Origin: Spirogloea muscicola | Lineage: Eukaryota > Streptophyta > Zygnematophyceae > Spirogloeales > Spirogloeaceae | Direction of reading: 5' to 3' | DNA length: 36,751 bases | NCBI GenBank assembly: GCA_009602725.1 | Contig: WELB01000147.1 | Location: 95,404 to 132,154 of the forward strand | In this document: positions 25,262 through 34,256 of the stretch, piece after piece | How positions within the stretch are numbered: position 1 is the stretch's first letter | Layout: every line of letters starts with the position of its first letter | Program-made: the position numbers and the translations under genes | Notes under the pieces: generated by a model | Databases searched by the model: none | The model's input: only the letters and a program-made list of their open reading frames with translations | Told to the model about the DNA's origin: nothing

Positions 25262-25262
25262 G
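25191..25262 (+). pseudogene. rps2: 5' end of a mitochondrial-type rps2 (ribosomal protein S2)
   Basis: From ATG at 25191 the frame reads MTIQKLLATNVHLGYRTPYS, then DFH, and meets a TAG formed at the NUMT junction. The LL-x-x-N-x-HLG-x-R pattern resembles the N-terminus of plant mitochondrial S2 protein. Only 23 codons are present, so it is non-functional. The identification rests on a short stretch and on its position next to the mitochondrial tRNA. Confidence 0.55.
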
Positions 25263-25642
25263 TTGCATACTATAGAATGCGGCTCTCGCTTTGTTTGCTG
25301 CGCTCGCAAGCCTTGGCTCTTCATCAACGTGCAGGGCGCGCTCTAAGTCGGGCCTCCGGCTTTCGTGGCGGCGCTCCAGCTCCCCAAGTTAGCTTGTCCG
25401 AGGCCTGTGGCATGCTGGAGTGGCCCAAGCTGCCCCCCCGACTTCTAGGACGCGCATCAACCAGCCGGGCCAGATGCTGGATCAGAGAGGACCATTTCAA
25501 GCCGTAGCCGCCGTAGATATCCATGGCACACGGGCAAAGCCGGTCACCTCGGGGATGGTCCTGGTAGTGCCGCTCCTTCTTGCGCTCCGCGCTGGACGTG
25601 GCCCAGCCAGACACGGTAGTGGGTGCGCCAGCCTTGTATGCG

Positions 25643-25686
25643 TAAAAAGAAAAAGAAAAAGAAAAAGAAAAAGAAGAAGAAGAAGC
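25643..25686 (-). repeat. AAAAAG and AAG simple repeat (CTTTTT/CTT on the minus strand)
   Basis: About five AAAAAG units pass into four AAG units. On the strand of element A' this is a CTT-rich tract directly preceding the truncated 5' end of A'. The family's own 3' terminus is CTTCTT, so it may be an expanded element tail that served as the target. Confidence 0.7.
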
Positions 25687-25859
25687 AGCTCTTCGAAGGG
25701 GGCTGGCGCCTTCTCTATTTTGCTGGCTTTCCACAGCCGTCACCCGTGTTCGGAAAGACCTTCCTTCTTTCTACTCTCTACTCTGACATTTGCCGAGGTA
25801 ACCCTCTTCTTTGGCAAGTAGAGAAAGTGAGTGTCCATTCGCAAATAAAAAGCTCTGCC

Positions 25860-25927
25860 AATGTGAGGCAACGGCTGTGAGAGGCTAGCCCGATGAATTG
25901 AACGAGTTCTAAAAGGGCCAAAAGGAT
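25860..25927 (-). repeat. Retrotransposon tail copy, minus orientation
   Basis: The plus strand reads GGCAACGGCTGTGAGAGGCT, AGCCCG and, farther on, GAGTTCTAAAAGGGCC. These are the hairpin and the GGCCC block of the 3' tail. It borders the left end of the B' element. Confidence 0.55.
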
Positions 25928-26694
25928 CACCTGCCAGCCCATCTGCGCCTGCTCTTGGGCTGCCAGACACCAGCCGGGGGCCTCAACCTCCTCGGCGTCC
26001 CCCCAGGCGCACCTGCCTTTGTGGCGGAGCAGCTGCAGGCGCGGCTGCAGGAGCACCTCCGGCCGGCGGACCGTTTTCACACGCTGCAGGAGCTGGCTGG
26101 CCGCTGTGCCGACACGATGCATCGCGCAGCGGCCTCACTATCTGGCCCGCACCCTCCCTCCCTCATCGGCGGTGAATGCAGCGTACGCGGCTTTCGACTC
26201 CGGCATCCTGGCGTCCGCCGCCATCCTCGTTCAGCACGCCGAGTTCCTCAACTCACCAGCTGCGCTGCTGCAGGCTAGCCTGCCGGTTAGCCGCGGCGGC
26301 TTGGGATGCCGCTCAGTTGCCCGCGCCTGGGAGGCGGCCTACCTGGGCTGCTGGGCTCAGGTTGCAGCCCCCTTATGCCACCGATTCATCGTCCACGGCC
26401 AGCGCGCCCTAGAGCGGGCGGCAGCTGAAGTGGAGATCGGCCAGTTGCCCTTCCAGGTTGCCCTCCGCTCTGCCCGCGACGGGCTCCTGGCGGTCCACCC
26501 CAACATAATGGGGCAGGCCGTCCCATGCATTTACTTCGCCCACACCCGACCTGCGTGCCCAGGCACGCCACACAGCGCTGGTTGAAAAAGCGGCCTCTGA
26601 CCAGGGGGTGGAGCTTCTCCCTCTGTCTGATCATCGTGGGGGCGCCCGGCTTCTTTCAGCCTCCTCCCCTGGCGCGGCGGCGTGGTTATCAGAG

Positions 26695-26920
26695 AGAAGG
26701 GCTCGCCCATTGAGGATAGGGGCTGGAAAAAGCCAGCCCAAGAATGAACAAAGGACGAGAAGGGGCCAGGGGAAGTACGAAGAACAACAAGCACAGAAAA
26801 GAAACGAAGCAGCTACGAAGCACTCAGTAACCCCTGCTAAGCAGCCTCAGGTCAGAGAGACTGGGTTCCTGGAAGCGGGGGAACGGCGGGCTGCGCGCGG
26901 AGCGACCCGCGCGGATGCGT
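26695..26920 (-). mobile_element. C-type 3' unit inserted into B'
   Basis: The minus strand carries RFQEPSLSDLRLLSRGY, a stop, the 3' UTR and a hairpin tail GGGCTGG-CTTTTT-CCAGCCCC ending GGGCGAGCCCTTCT. It is nearly identical to 28330-28526. TATCAG occurs at both edges (26689-26694, and again just before the coding sequence resumes near 26921), so it may be part of a target-site duplication. About 40 bases of unexplained filler (26881-26920) lie on the right side. Confidence 0.7.
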
Positions 26921-27440
26921 GTATCAGCGCTCCCACTCTATGCGGCGCTCACCCTGCCCGATGAGGCCTTCCGGACGGGGGTCCACCGGCTCTTGGGCCT
27001 CCTCCCTCCCTGCCTCGTGGGCGTCACTCACTGCGAGTGCCGTGCCCGTCACGCCGACCCTGCGGAGCTGGCTGCGCATGTGCTCCGTTGCGCGCACAGG
27101 GGTGAGCGGACCGGTTCCCACGACCTCCTGCGGGATGGCATGCAGGGGGTGTTCATGGAGGCGGGCTTCAAGGTGGCTGTGAAAAACACCTCAATAATGC
27201 TCATCGAGCTGGGCGCGGACGGCCAGCCCCATACTCGACGCGCAGACCTGGTCGCCATCACGCCCGGCGGCGGTCCCCGCATTATCGCCGATGTGGTGAC
27301 CACTGACTGCGTCGACTCCGCCAATCCCAACAGATCGGCGTCGATTGCAGGGCAAGCGGTCGGCCCTGCGGCCCGGGGCAAAGAGCGAAAATACGGCAAT
27401 CACCCGCTTGGTAATGAATTCGCGGCCCTAGCGATAGATG

Positions 27441-27943
27441 TTCACGGGGTAATGAGTAATGAGTAAAAGTAGCTGCTATGTTGCTTGTTGTGCTTATTGT
27501 TGTGCTTATGTGGCCCCTTCGAACCTTGTCAATCCTTTTCGGGGTGGTTTCTCACAGCCCTTCCCCATTGGGAGAGCCACTTCTTCTCTTGTTCTTCTTG
27601 GCGCTTTCCCTGGCCCCCTTCGCGTACTTCGGTCCTTCTTATTTGGGCTGGCTTTTCCATCCCCTATCATCTACGGGCGAGCCCTTTCTTTCCCGTGCTC
27701 TCGCTGCGGCCTTCGGCTTTCGTCAGGGGGATAGTTTACCGGCAGCTAGTCTGTCGCATGTGAGGCTCCTCACTCGTAACTACTAAGTGGTCCATCCTCC
27801 CCCGTTCTGCCATAGCCTCTTCAGGCCCCGCAGTCGCTGCTTAGCTCGTACTTTGGCCCCTTCGAACCTTGTCAATTCTTTTCGGGCTGGCTTCTCACAG
27901 CCCTTGCCCCCATTGGGAGAGCCACTTCTTCTTCCCTCTTTCT
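27441..27943 (+). repeat. Nested tail units inside B', including an E-type unit
   Basis: Three blocks lie in series, all in the plus orientation. A tail at 27512-27592 ends GAGCCACTTCTTCT. A C-like tail at 27610-27692 ends GAGCCCTTTCTTTC. An E-type unit (27693-27933) ends GCCACTTCTTCT. CCCTTTCTTTC before the E unit (27682-27692) and CCCTCTTTCTTTC after it (27934-27946) look like a target-site duplication in a pyrimidine tract. Beyond it the B' coding sequence resumes. Confidence 0.7.
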
Positions 27944-28110
27944 TTCGGCAGCCGCTGGCTGGATCTCCTCCTGCGGCTTGCCCGTCAGGCCATTGACCGG
28001 CGGCCGGGTCTGCCAGGGGCGATGCCCGGCTTCAACGCCGCCGGTTCGCTCGCCCAGGTATTCCGAATGCGCCTGGCGGTATGGTTTCAACGCTCCCTCG
28101 CCACCTCGCG

Positions 28111-28526
28111 CCACCTCGCGCACACCCCCGACCTGCGGGCCCAGGCCCGCTTCACTGCGCTGGTGGACAGCGGCCTATGACCGGTGGACTCCCATGCAGC
28201 AGGGTCGCTAGCGCAGGTGTACCGCATGCGCTTGGCCGTCTCGCTGCAGAGGTCTATGGCCCGCGCGCTGCACCTGCGTGCAGGCAGAGCCCTCGCTGCT
28301 GCCTCTGGCTCTGGCTCTGGCTCTGGCCAGGGGACCCGCTTCCAGGAACCCAGTCTCTCTGACCTGAGGCTGCTTAGCAGGGGTTACTGAGTGCTTCGTA
28401 GCTGCTTCGTTTCTTTTCTGTGCTTGTTGTTCTTTGTAGTTCCCCTGGCCCCTTCTCGTCCTTTGTTCATTCTTTTCTGGGCTGGCTTTTTCCAGCCCCT
28501 ATCCTCAATGGGCGAGCCCTTCTTCT
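28111..28526 (+). pseudogene. C-type element 3' end with internal deletion, 3' UTR and tail
   Basis: The plus strand contains PDLRAQARFTALVDS, an upstream segment of the protein, joined after a deletion to GSLAQVYRMRLAVSLQRSM, then HLRAGRALAAASGSGSGSGQ and LSDLRLLSRGY with TGA at 28388-28390. The 3' UTR of about 136 bases holds GGCCCCTTCTCGTCC, the hairpin GGGCTGGCTTTTTCCAGCCC and the terminus GAGCCCTTCTTCT. A repeated GGCTCT tract encodes the GSGSGSG run. The terminus is followed at once by the next element. Confidence 0.7.
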
Positions 28527-29410
28527 ATGACCAGGTGGAGAAGCTCCTTCCGCCGCACGACCTTCGAGGGCGCGCCCGGATCCTCTCCGCCTCCTCACCC
28601 GGGACGGTGGCGTGGTTGTCAGCGCTCCCAACCTGCGCGGCGCTCACAATGCCAGACGAGGTTTTCAGGACGGCGGTCCACCGGCTCCTGGGCCTCCTCC
28701 CTCCCTGCCTCGTCGGGGTCCTACAGTGTGAGTGCGGTGCCCGCCACGATGACCTTGCGGCGCTGGCTGCCCACATGCTCCGCTGCGCGCGCGAGGGCGA
28801 GCGGACCGGTTCACACGACCTTCTGCGAGACGCCATGCAGGGTGTGTTCCTGGAGGCCGGCTACCAGGTGGCAGTGGAAAATACGACGATTATGCGCATC
28901 CAGCGGGGCGCCGCCGGACAGCTTCAAACCCGCCGCCCTGACCTAGTTGCCATCCCGCCCGGAGGAGGTCCGCGTATCATTGCAGATGTTGTGACTCCAG
29001 ATTGCATCGACTCCGCCAACCCCGCAAAATCGGCGACGCTCGCCGGGCACGTTGTCGCTTTGGCGGCTCGGAGTAAGGAGCGCAAGTACGCTGACCACCC
29101 TTCAGGAGATGACTTCGCGGCCCTGGCCATTTACGTTTACGGGGCCTTCGGCAGTGGCTGGTTGGATCTCCTCCAGCGACTTGCCCGGCGGGCCATCGAG
29201 CGGCGGCCGGATTCGCCAGGCTTCAATGCTGCCGGCTCCCTCGCTCAGGTCTTTCGAATGAGACTGGCGGTCTCGCTCCAGCGCTCTCAGGCTCATGCGG
29301 TCCACACGCACGCCGGCCGCGCTATGGCTGCTGCCTCAGGGTCTTGGCAGAGTGCCGCTTTTCCTGCTTCGACTTATTCTGATTTGCTGTTGCTCCCTTG
29401 TGGTTACTGA
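28527..29410 (+). pseudogene. Element B'': 5'-truncated retrotransposon with intact knuckle and endonuclease domain
   Basis: An uninterrupted frame of about 294 codons runs to TGA at 29408. It has the knuckle C-E-C...H-M-L-R-C (near 28728-28790), the endonuclease core RRPDLVAIPPGGGPRIIADV with the canonical PD, and RSKERKYADHPSGDD. It ends LLLLPCGY. The N-terminal finger and the whole reverse transcriptase are missing, and the frame has no start codon of its own after the upstream tail, so expression is unlikely. It is the best-preserved copy of the endonuclease domain outside element A. Confidence 0.8.
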
Positions 29411-29479
29411 GCATCCATCTGTATCATTTCGTGTCTTGGTGTGTAGTTTTGTCTTTCCGGGCGCTGAAGGGAGACTGAC

Positions 29480-29606
29480 AATCGCTTTTCACAGCCCTTG
29501 GCCCCATTGGGAGAGCCACTTCTTCTTCTTCTTCTTTCCCAGTGGGGGCAAGGGCTGTCAACAGAAGAAGAAGTGGCTCTCCCAATGGGGGCAAGGGCTG
29601 TGAAAT
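29480..29606. repeat. Inverted pair of retrotransposon tails (long hairpin)
   Basis: A plus-orientation tail (TTTTCACAGCCC...CCATTGGGAGAGCCAC with a CTT run, 29488-29534) is followed by a minus-orientation tail (AGAAGAAGAAGTGGCTCTCC...GGGCTGTGAAA, 29563-29606). The arms of about 43 bases are almost perfectly complementary, with a 30-base spacer that itself contains part of another tail. Confidence 0.75.
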
Positions 29607-29624
29607 ACGATTGTTAGTCTCCTT

Positions 29625-29915
29625 CAGCGGTCCATGGCCCACGCCTTGCGTGCTGGCCGTGCTCTCGCTGCGGCCTCCGGCTTTCGGCAGGGGGATAGTT
29701 TTTCGGCAGCTAGTCTGTCGGATTTGAGGCTCCTCACTTGTAACTACGGAGCGGTCCATCCTCCCCCGTTCTGCCATAACATCTTCAGGCCCCTTTGTAG
29801 CTGCGTGGCGCTTTTTAGGCCCCTCCATCATTTGGCCCCTTCGAACCTTTTGTCAATTCTTGTCGGGCTGGCTTTTCACAGCCCATGCCCCCATTGGGAG
29901 TGCCACTTCTTCTTT
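29625..29915 (+). repeat. E-type unit
   Basis: The copy encodes AAASGFRQGD, SFSAASLSDLRLLTCNY with the stop codon changed to GGA, and a 3' UTR with a tail hairpin (GGGCTGGCTTTTCACAGCCC, near 29865-29884) and terminus TGCCACTTCTTCT. A further minus-oriented tail follows at 29916-29965. It is the rightmost well-preserved member of the cluster. Confidence 0.7.
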
Positions 29916-30039
29916 GTGAAAAGCCAGCCCGAAAAGAATTGATAAAGGTTAGAAGGGGCCAAAGGGGAGAGGGGAGCAGAGGGGAGCTTACAGAGGGGAG
30001 CTTAGTAACCCCAGGTATTGGGGCAGAAGGAAATGGGGC

Positions 30040-30270
30040 CTTGTCGACCTGTCCTGCTGGAGCTGCTAGAGGAGGAGTGGGGCAGCAGCAGTGGCAGGAG
30101 GGATGGCAGGGGAGAGGGGGAGAAGGGCCGGAAGTGCCGCTGAGGGCCTTGTCGACCTGGCCTGCGTCCGTTTCAGGAGCTGCTAGAGGAGTGGGGCAGC
30201 AGCAGTGGCAGGAAAGATGGGGGGGGGAGGGGAAGGAGGGCCGGATGTGTTGATGGGGGTTTTGTCGACC
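30040..30270. repeat. Minisatellite, period about 110 bases, two copies plus a partial third
   Basis: TTGTCGACC recurs with GTCGAC at 30043, 30151 and 30264. Each full unit then contains GAGCTGCTAGAGGAG, TGGGGCAGCAGCAGTGGCAG and a G-rich stretch ending GGGCCGGA. The two full copies differ by small insertions and deletions. The unit does not resemble the retrotransposon tails. Confidence 0.75.
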
Positions 30271-30277
30271 CGTCTTT

Positions 30278-30278
30278 N
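30278..30278. other. Ambiguous base (N)
   Basis: This is the only N in the window, right at the end of the minisatellite and between the repeat cluster and the truncated glutamine synthetase gene. It marks a place where the assembly is uncertain. Confidence 0.95.
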
Positions 30279-30500
30279 TGACCATTGCCATCCTGCGCAT
30301 CCAGGGACTAAATTTCTGGAGTTCTCGTAGGACTAAGTGCCAGCAGTCGAACAGCACGGGGACTAACTCTTGAACTCTATGCAGTCATTGCACTTTCAAG
30401 TAATAGGTATAGAGGAGTCAAGCATAGGCTCAATTTGTAGCTGAAATAAACCTGCACATGGTCAAAGCGACCAGAAGTCACAGCCGAATCGAGTAGTCAC

Positions 30501-32006
30501 CTCGTGATCCATCTGATAAGGCTTCCAACCAAGCTCGGTCATGTACTCACAGACCTCTGTTACGACTTCATACTGCCTCATCAGCGCTGCCTACCACCCA
30601 AGTTGCGTGCAGATTGCGTCAGCTGGCAAGCAACCATCCTGAAACATCTCATTGCTGCTGCCACATGTATGCTACATGCAAGGGATCCTCGGCGGATGCC
30701 TTTGGTATTAAAGTACTGTTTTAAGTGCTGCTGCTGCTGTCATGAGTTGGAAGAGTTCCAGCCCTGACTATCATCCTCTGGTGGCCATGTTTGCACCTGA
30801 TCGTAGCACGGCTTCTCAGCGACATCCTTCGTGTCCGCCACTTCATTCGCTCCGTCTAGCAAGAAAAATTCACATTCCACGCCAGTCTTCATTTCAAGTC
30901 CCATGTCCTTGAGAGCAGCCACCTGTTAGTGGATGAATGTTAGAATTTAGCAGACTTTGATCTGACAATCCACAGTATCTGATATCATAGCACATGCAGT
31001 GGCCAATCAAGTGACTAATCAGGTTCCAACCGCAACTTCGACATCAGCATGCTGCGAGAGCTGGGCAGACACACTGCAGTGATACCACTGAGACGTATCA
31101 ACAGATGAAGGATCGGATCAACCAAGGAAAGGCAAGTTGGTATACACAGCATGTTACTTAGCTAAGGCTCCAGGACACCCTCGTTGGCTGCACCACTATA
31201 GTCTGGCAGCCGGCTCTGATGCTGTAGCCAGCTAGTGGACACAGTGTTCTATGTGGTCCTGCAGCACACCTGCGCCTTGAGGACGTTTCTGGGTGCCTGG
31301 TCCACCAGCTTGTTGTCCATGACAAGGTCGGCAGCCACCCAGGCGACCTCCTTCTTCCAGGGCAGCTGGAAGACGGCATCCGCGTCGGGCATTGCAAACT
31401 GCGGCACAGCAGTATCAACTGCTGTGGTAATCGCCACAACACTGTGGACAGCAGCATCGCCTGGTCTGCAGGCTCCAGGCCACGAGAGCCACCTCCTTTC
31501 CTCCACTGATCTTCGAGTCCATTATGTCTTGGTTAGCGAACGAGATCCATTGCAAAGCGACGCGAGACTTTGCTGAGGGGAGTTCAGCCCCAGCTTCGGT
31601 GGCCAATAACAAGCTGCAATTGGCGGGAATCTGAGCTCTGCGGGGATGCAAAGCTCGTCACCAACGTCGCCGATGCTGCCACTGCTGCTCACCATGTCGG
31701 GGTGCGCCGGCGTCATGTCGAGGTACGTGGCGAAGCCGGCGAAGCCGGCGCCGCCGCGCTGCACGCCGGCAATGGCCGGCGCCGGCACCAGCTTCGAGCG
31801 CGGCACGCCGAAGAGGTCCGTGAAGCTGACCTGCGGAGCCGCCGCCGCCGGCGGCGCCATTGACGCTCAGGCGGGGCAGCGGAGAGCGGCGGCCAGCGGC
31901 GGGCGGGCCATGGCGGCTGCCGGAAGCCGGCGGAGGCGGGCCTCACCAGGAAGTAGCGGACGCCCCGCTCCTCGGCGTACGCCGCCAGCGACGGCGGCGA
32001 CGCCAT
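30501..32006 (-). pseudogene. Glutamine synthetase, glnT/GSI type, 3'-truncated (first 181 codons in five exons)
   Basis: Minus-strand exons: 32006-31947 (MASPPSLAAYAEERGVRYFL), 31830-31693 (VSFTDLFGVPRSKLVP...YLDMTPAHPDM), 31398-31270 (FAMPDADAVFQLPWKKEVAW...PRNVLKAQ), 30922-30797 (MKTGVECEFFLLD...EKPCYDQ), 30590-30501 (ALMRQYEVVTEVCEYM...YQMDHE). All junctions are GT-AG and phase 0, and the order matches bacterial-type GSI/glnT proteins, which make glutamine from glutamate and ammonia with ATP. Family members have about 440 residues. The continuation expected after MDHE (a DANGQFE-like motif and the rest of the active site) is not found in the remaining 140 bases or in the repeats beyond. 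Either the gene was truncated by the repeats or the assembly has a misjoin near the N at 30278. Exon sequence and splice sites are intact, so the loss is recent or artificial. Confidence 0.8.
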
Positions 32007-32091
32007 CAGCCTCTCGCTCAGAAGGCGAAGGAGCGACGGCGGCGGCGGCGGCGACGGCGGCGGCAGCGGCGGCAGCGGCGGCGGCGGTGGT

Positions 32092-33721
32092 GATGGAGAC
32101 AGCATCAACGGCAATGTCAATGACCTCTGCCGCGGGATGCCGCACTGGGAGCTGTGGGGGCATCCCGTCAAGTGGGGCCCCAACAACCTGCAGGACTCCG
32201 CCGCCGCCTGCTGCCAGTCCTGCCGGTGAGCTCAGGCGGCGCTGAGCTCGCCAGCCAGCCCCGTTGCGGGCATCGCGGCATTGCGGAGCTGACGGGACGC
32301 CCCCGCCGCCGCTGCTGATCAAAGCGCGGCCTGGCCGCTGCTGCAGCGACATGTGCCCGGAAGGCGGCAAGTGCGAGTGCAACTCGTGGGTTTACTGCGG
32401 CGACAAGGAGCGCTGCGGCGAGCAGCACCGCCAGGTCTCGGCACTGCTCTAACCACCTCGCCCGCCGGCCCTTCGCATCCCATGACCAGCGAGCGCCGAG
32501 CCGGCTAGGCAACGTGTTGCGTCCTTGCCGCCCTCAGTTTGTCGTGGCCTTGGGCTGTCGGCGCAGTGCTGGCTGAAGTCCCAAGCGGACCCGTTGCGGC
32601 CCGAGGTGCATGCTGACGCCGGCGTGCCGTGGATCTCGGGCTTGCTCTACGGCTCCGGCGCTGTGAGTCGACATCGCCTCCCTTCTTGCGCCGCTGCGGC
32701 CAAGGGCTGCGTTGGCTGGCTTGGCGGCTCCAGCACAGCTGCATCGGCCTGGCGATGCCTTGAGAACGACGGGCCTGCGCATGCTGCAGTCATCTGGCTG
32801 CTAATCACCGGAATCGTCACTTGCGCTCGTTTTGACCGCAGGGCATCATCACACTAGGCACGCCGGAGGGGAAAATCCGCGTCAAGGTGCATATTTACTT
32901 GCAAAGACGAGACGGCGGCAGCGGCAGCTGGCTTACCTGCTACCTGGCACTTAGGCCTGTCCTAGCGCCGACTGATCGCCGACAACTGAGGTGGCGCTGC
33001 GTGTGACATGCAGCTGAGGCCGGAGTGGGCGCCGGCGACAGTGTCGTACTTGCGGGACCTTCTGCAGCTGCGGCACTGCACAGGCTGCCAGTTCTATCGG
33101 GCCGAGGGCCTCGGTGCTGCCTGGGCAGCCGATGGCACACCAGTCGACGGGGTGAGGGGCCGCCGCCTCTGTCATGGCTGCCAGCACTGTATGATCAAGC
33201 CACAGGCTCCCTCTCGCCACAACTAATATGGCATATGGTCGTTGGCCACTCCGTCGGCCGCCACCCCCGCTGCAGGAAGCACCGGGCCCACCATACGCGC
33301 TGCTGCAGGGCACGCTGGCAACGGACGGCATTCCGTACCGGGAGATTGGACGCGAGGCAGCGCCGATCGTCGAGCGCGGCATGCTGTGCCTCATCGGCGG
33401 CGGGCCAGACTTCTTCATCTCGCTTGCACGCCACGTTGAATGGCAGCATGGTCACACCGTCTTTGGCCAGGTGTGCACTCGCCGTGCCAATGATCGTTGC
33501 TGATTATGCGGCTGCTGAAGCTGGCGGTCTATTCACGAGCAAGGGGCCGCATGTTGGTGGTGCAGGTTTTGAAGCAGGACATGGCAATTGTGGAGAAGAT
33601 TGTGGACAAGAAGACCAAGGCGGAGACGTGGGGCCAGGTAAACGTGCGTGTACTCGAGGCGCCGGTTTCATTCACAGTGTCGCGCACAGAGGCCAAAAGC
33701 CTTGGAAAGGAGGACTTCTGA
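32092..33721 (+). CDS. PAN/apple-like domain fused to a cyclophilin-like domain, seven exons, 5' end uncertain
   Basis: Exons: (32092)-32225, 32347-32434, 32567-32662, 32842-32886, 33014-33151, 33276-33470, 33566-33721, all GT-AG and in frame, about 258 codons. The first three give a Cys-rich module: MPHWELWGHPVKWGPNN, ACCQSCRDMCPEGGKC, CNSWVYCGDKERCG and CWLK, a spacing like PAN/apple domains, which bind proteins or sugars outside the cell. The rest is cyclophilin-like: GIITLGTPEGKIRVKLRPEW, FYRAEG, ALLQGTL, GPDFFISLA and HTVFGQV. In canonical cyclophilins the matching R, Q, F and W residues catalyse prolyl isomerisation; R, Q and FF are visible, and the W region is altered. Upstream of 32092 the frame is a Gly-rich tract with no ATG, so a start or signal-peptide exon is missing. 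The gene lies head-to-head with the glutamine synthetase. Confidence 0.72.
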
Positions 33722-34256
33722 GCTTCTCACTGCGGCCGGCGGGGCAAATGGCAACGTGAGTACTTGGCTGTGGTCATTTGGCCCGTGCGGCTGCCTGTGC
33801 TTGTGCCAGAACAGCATGCAGCATCCCAAGGTTAGCTAGGACCTTCAGCGAGGACGCTTATGATGAAGCACTCCCATCCAGAGATGTCATTGGCGAGCTT
33901 GATCAATCTACTTGATAATGTAAGCGGCTGCTGACTGGCTCATCAGCCGTGCTCACAAGAAAGAACAAAGATACGAGAAATTGGCGGTGCAGACCCGCTT
34001 TGTACTGGCCATGCCATGATTTACTTCGTTGAATGGCCACATTTTGGTTGTTCTCTGCTTCGCCCAAGTTTTGCTTCCGCAGGTGTTTTGTATCCTGTAT
34101 GCCTTGTCCTGCATAAAAAATATGAAGATAATCCATGGCCATGGCCAACAATAGATAGTACAGCCAGTCTGCTGGAAGGAGACATGGCCCCATGCAGTAT
34201 TTTGCAACATGGTACAGGGCGAGGCCCATGGGGTGGGCCGCAGATCGTGACCTCGA
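33722..34256. other. Intergenic stretch between convergent genes
   Basis: This is the 3' flank of both the cyclophilin-like gene (plus) and the polygalacturonase (minus). No gene, RNA or clear repeat was recognised. Short open frames without motifs were ignored. Confidence 0.5.

Larger units (their letters stand above)
24931..25640 (-). pseudogene. Element A', 5'-truncated copy of A disrupted by mitochondrial DNA and an inversion
   Basis: Compared with A on the same strand, 24931-25100 matches the 3' UTR and stop region (9001-9166), and 25401-25640 matches the codons from about residue 1010 onward (9305-9550). Between them, A's 139-base block 9166-9304 is present but inverted (25262-25400), and 161 bases of foreign AT-rich DNA precede it (25101-25261). 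The coding sequence is therefore destroyed. The truncated 5' end follows an AAAAAG/AAG repeat (CTT-rich on the element's strand). Confidence 0.85.
25930..28110 (+). pseudogene. Element B': retrotransposon copy in three pieces, interrupted by two nested insertions
   Basis: Piece 1 (25930-26694) encodes the segment after the reverse transcriptase: LLGVPPGAPAFVAEQLQARL, LPVSRGGLGCRSVARAWEAA, LGCWAQVA, SASSPGAAAWLS, with at least two frameshifts (about 26110 and 26520). Piece 2 (26921-27440) continues with ALPLYAALTLPDEAFRTGVH, the knuckle CECRAR.H...AHVLRC and the endonuclease core RRADLVAITPGGGPRIIADV. It breaks off at AIDVHG. Piece 3 (27944-28110) resumes at FGSRWLDLLLRLARQ and runs to LAVWFQRSLA. 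Placed end to end they match the order in A and in 28527-29410. Each gap is filled by other family members. The copy is dead. Confidence 0.75.

Noticed and set aside
29815-30357. Minus-strand open frame across the minisatellite and the N
   Set aside because: It is created by the repeat units and contains an undefined codon. No protein family is suggested.
31646-32245. Long plus-strand open frame rich in Ala and Arg
   Set aside because: It lies antisense to the first glutamine synthetase exons and in the wrong frame for the PAN-like exon. GC-rich shadow.
32839-33721. A free-standing cyclophilin gene starting at exon 4
   Set aside because: No start codon is found there, and the upstream Cys-rich exons join in phase with matching splice sites.
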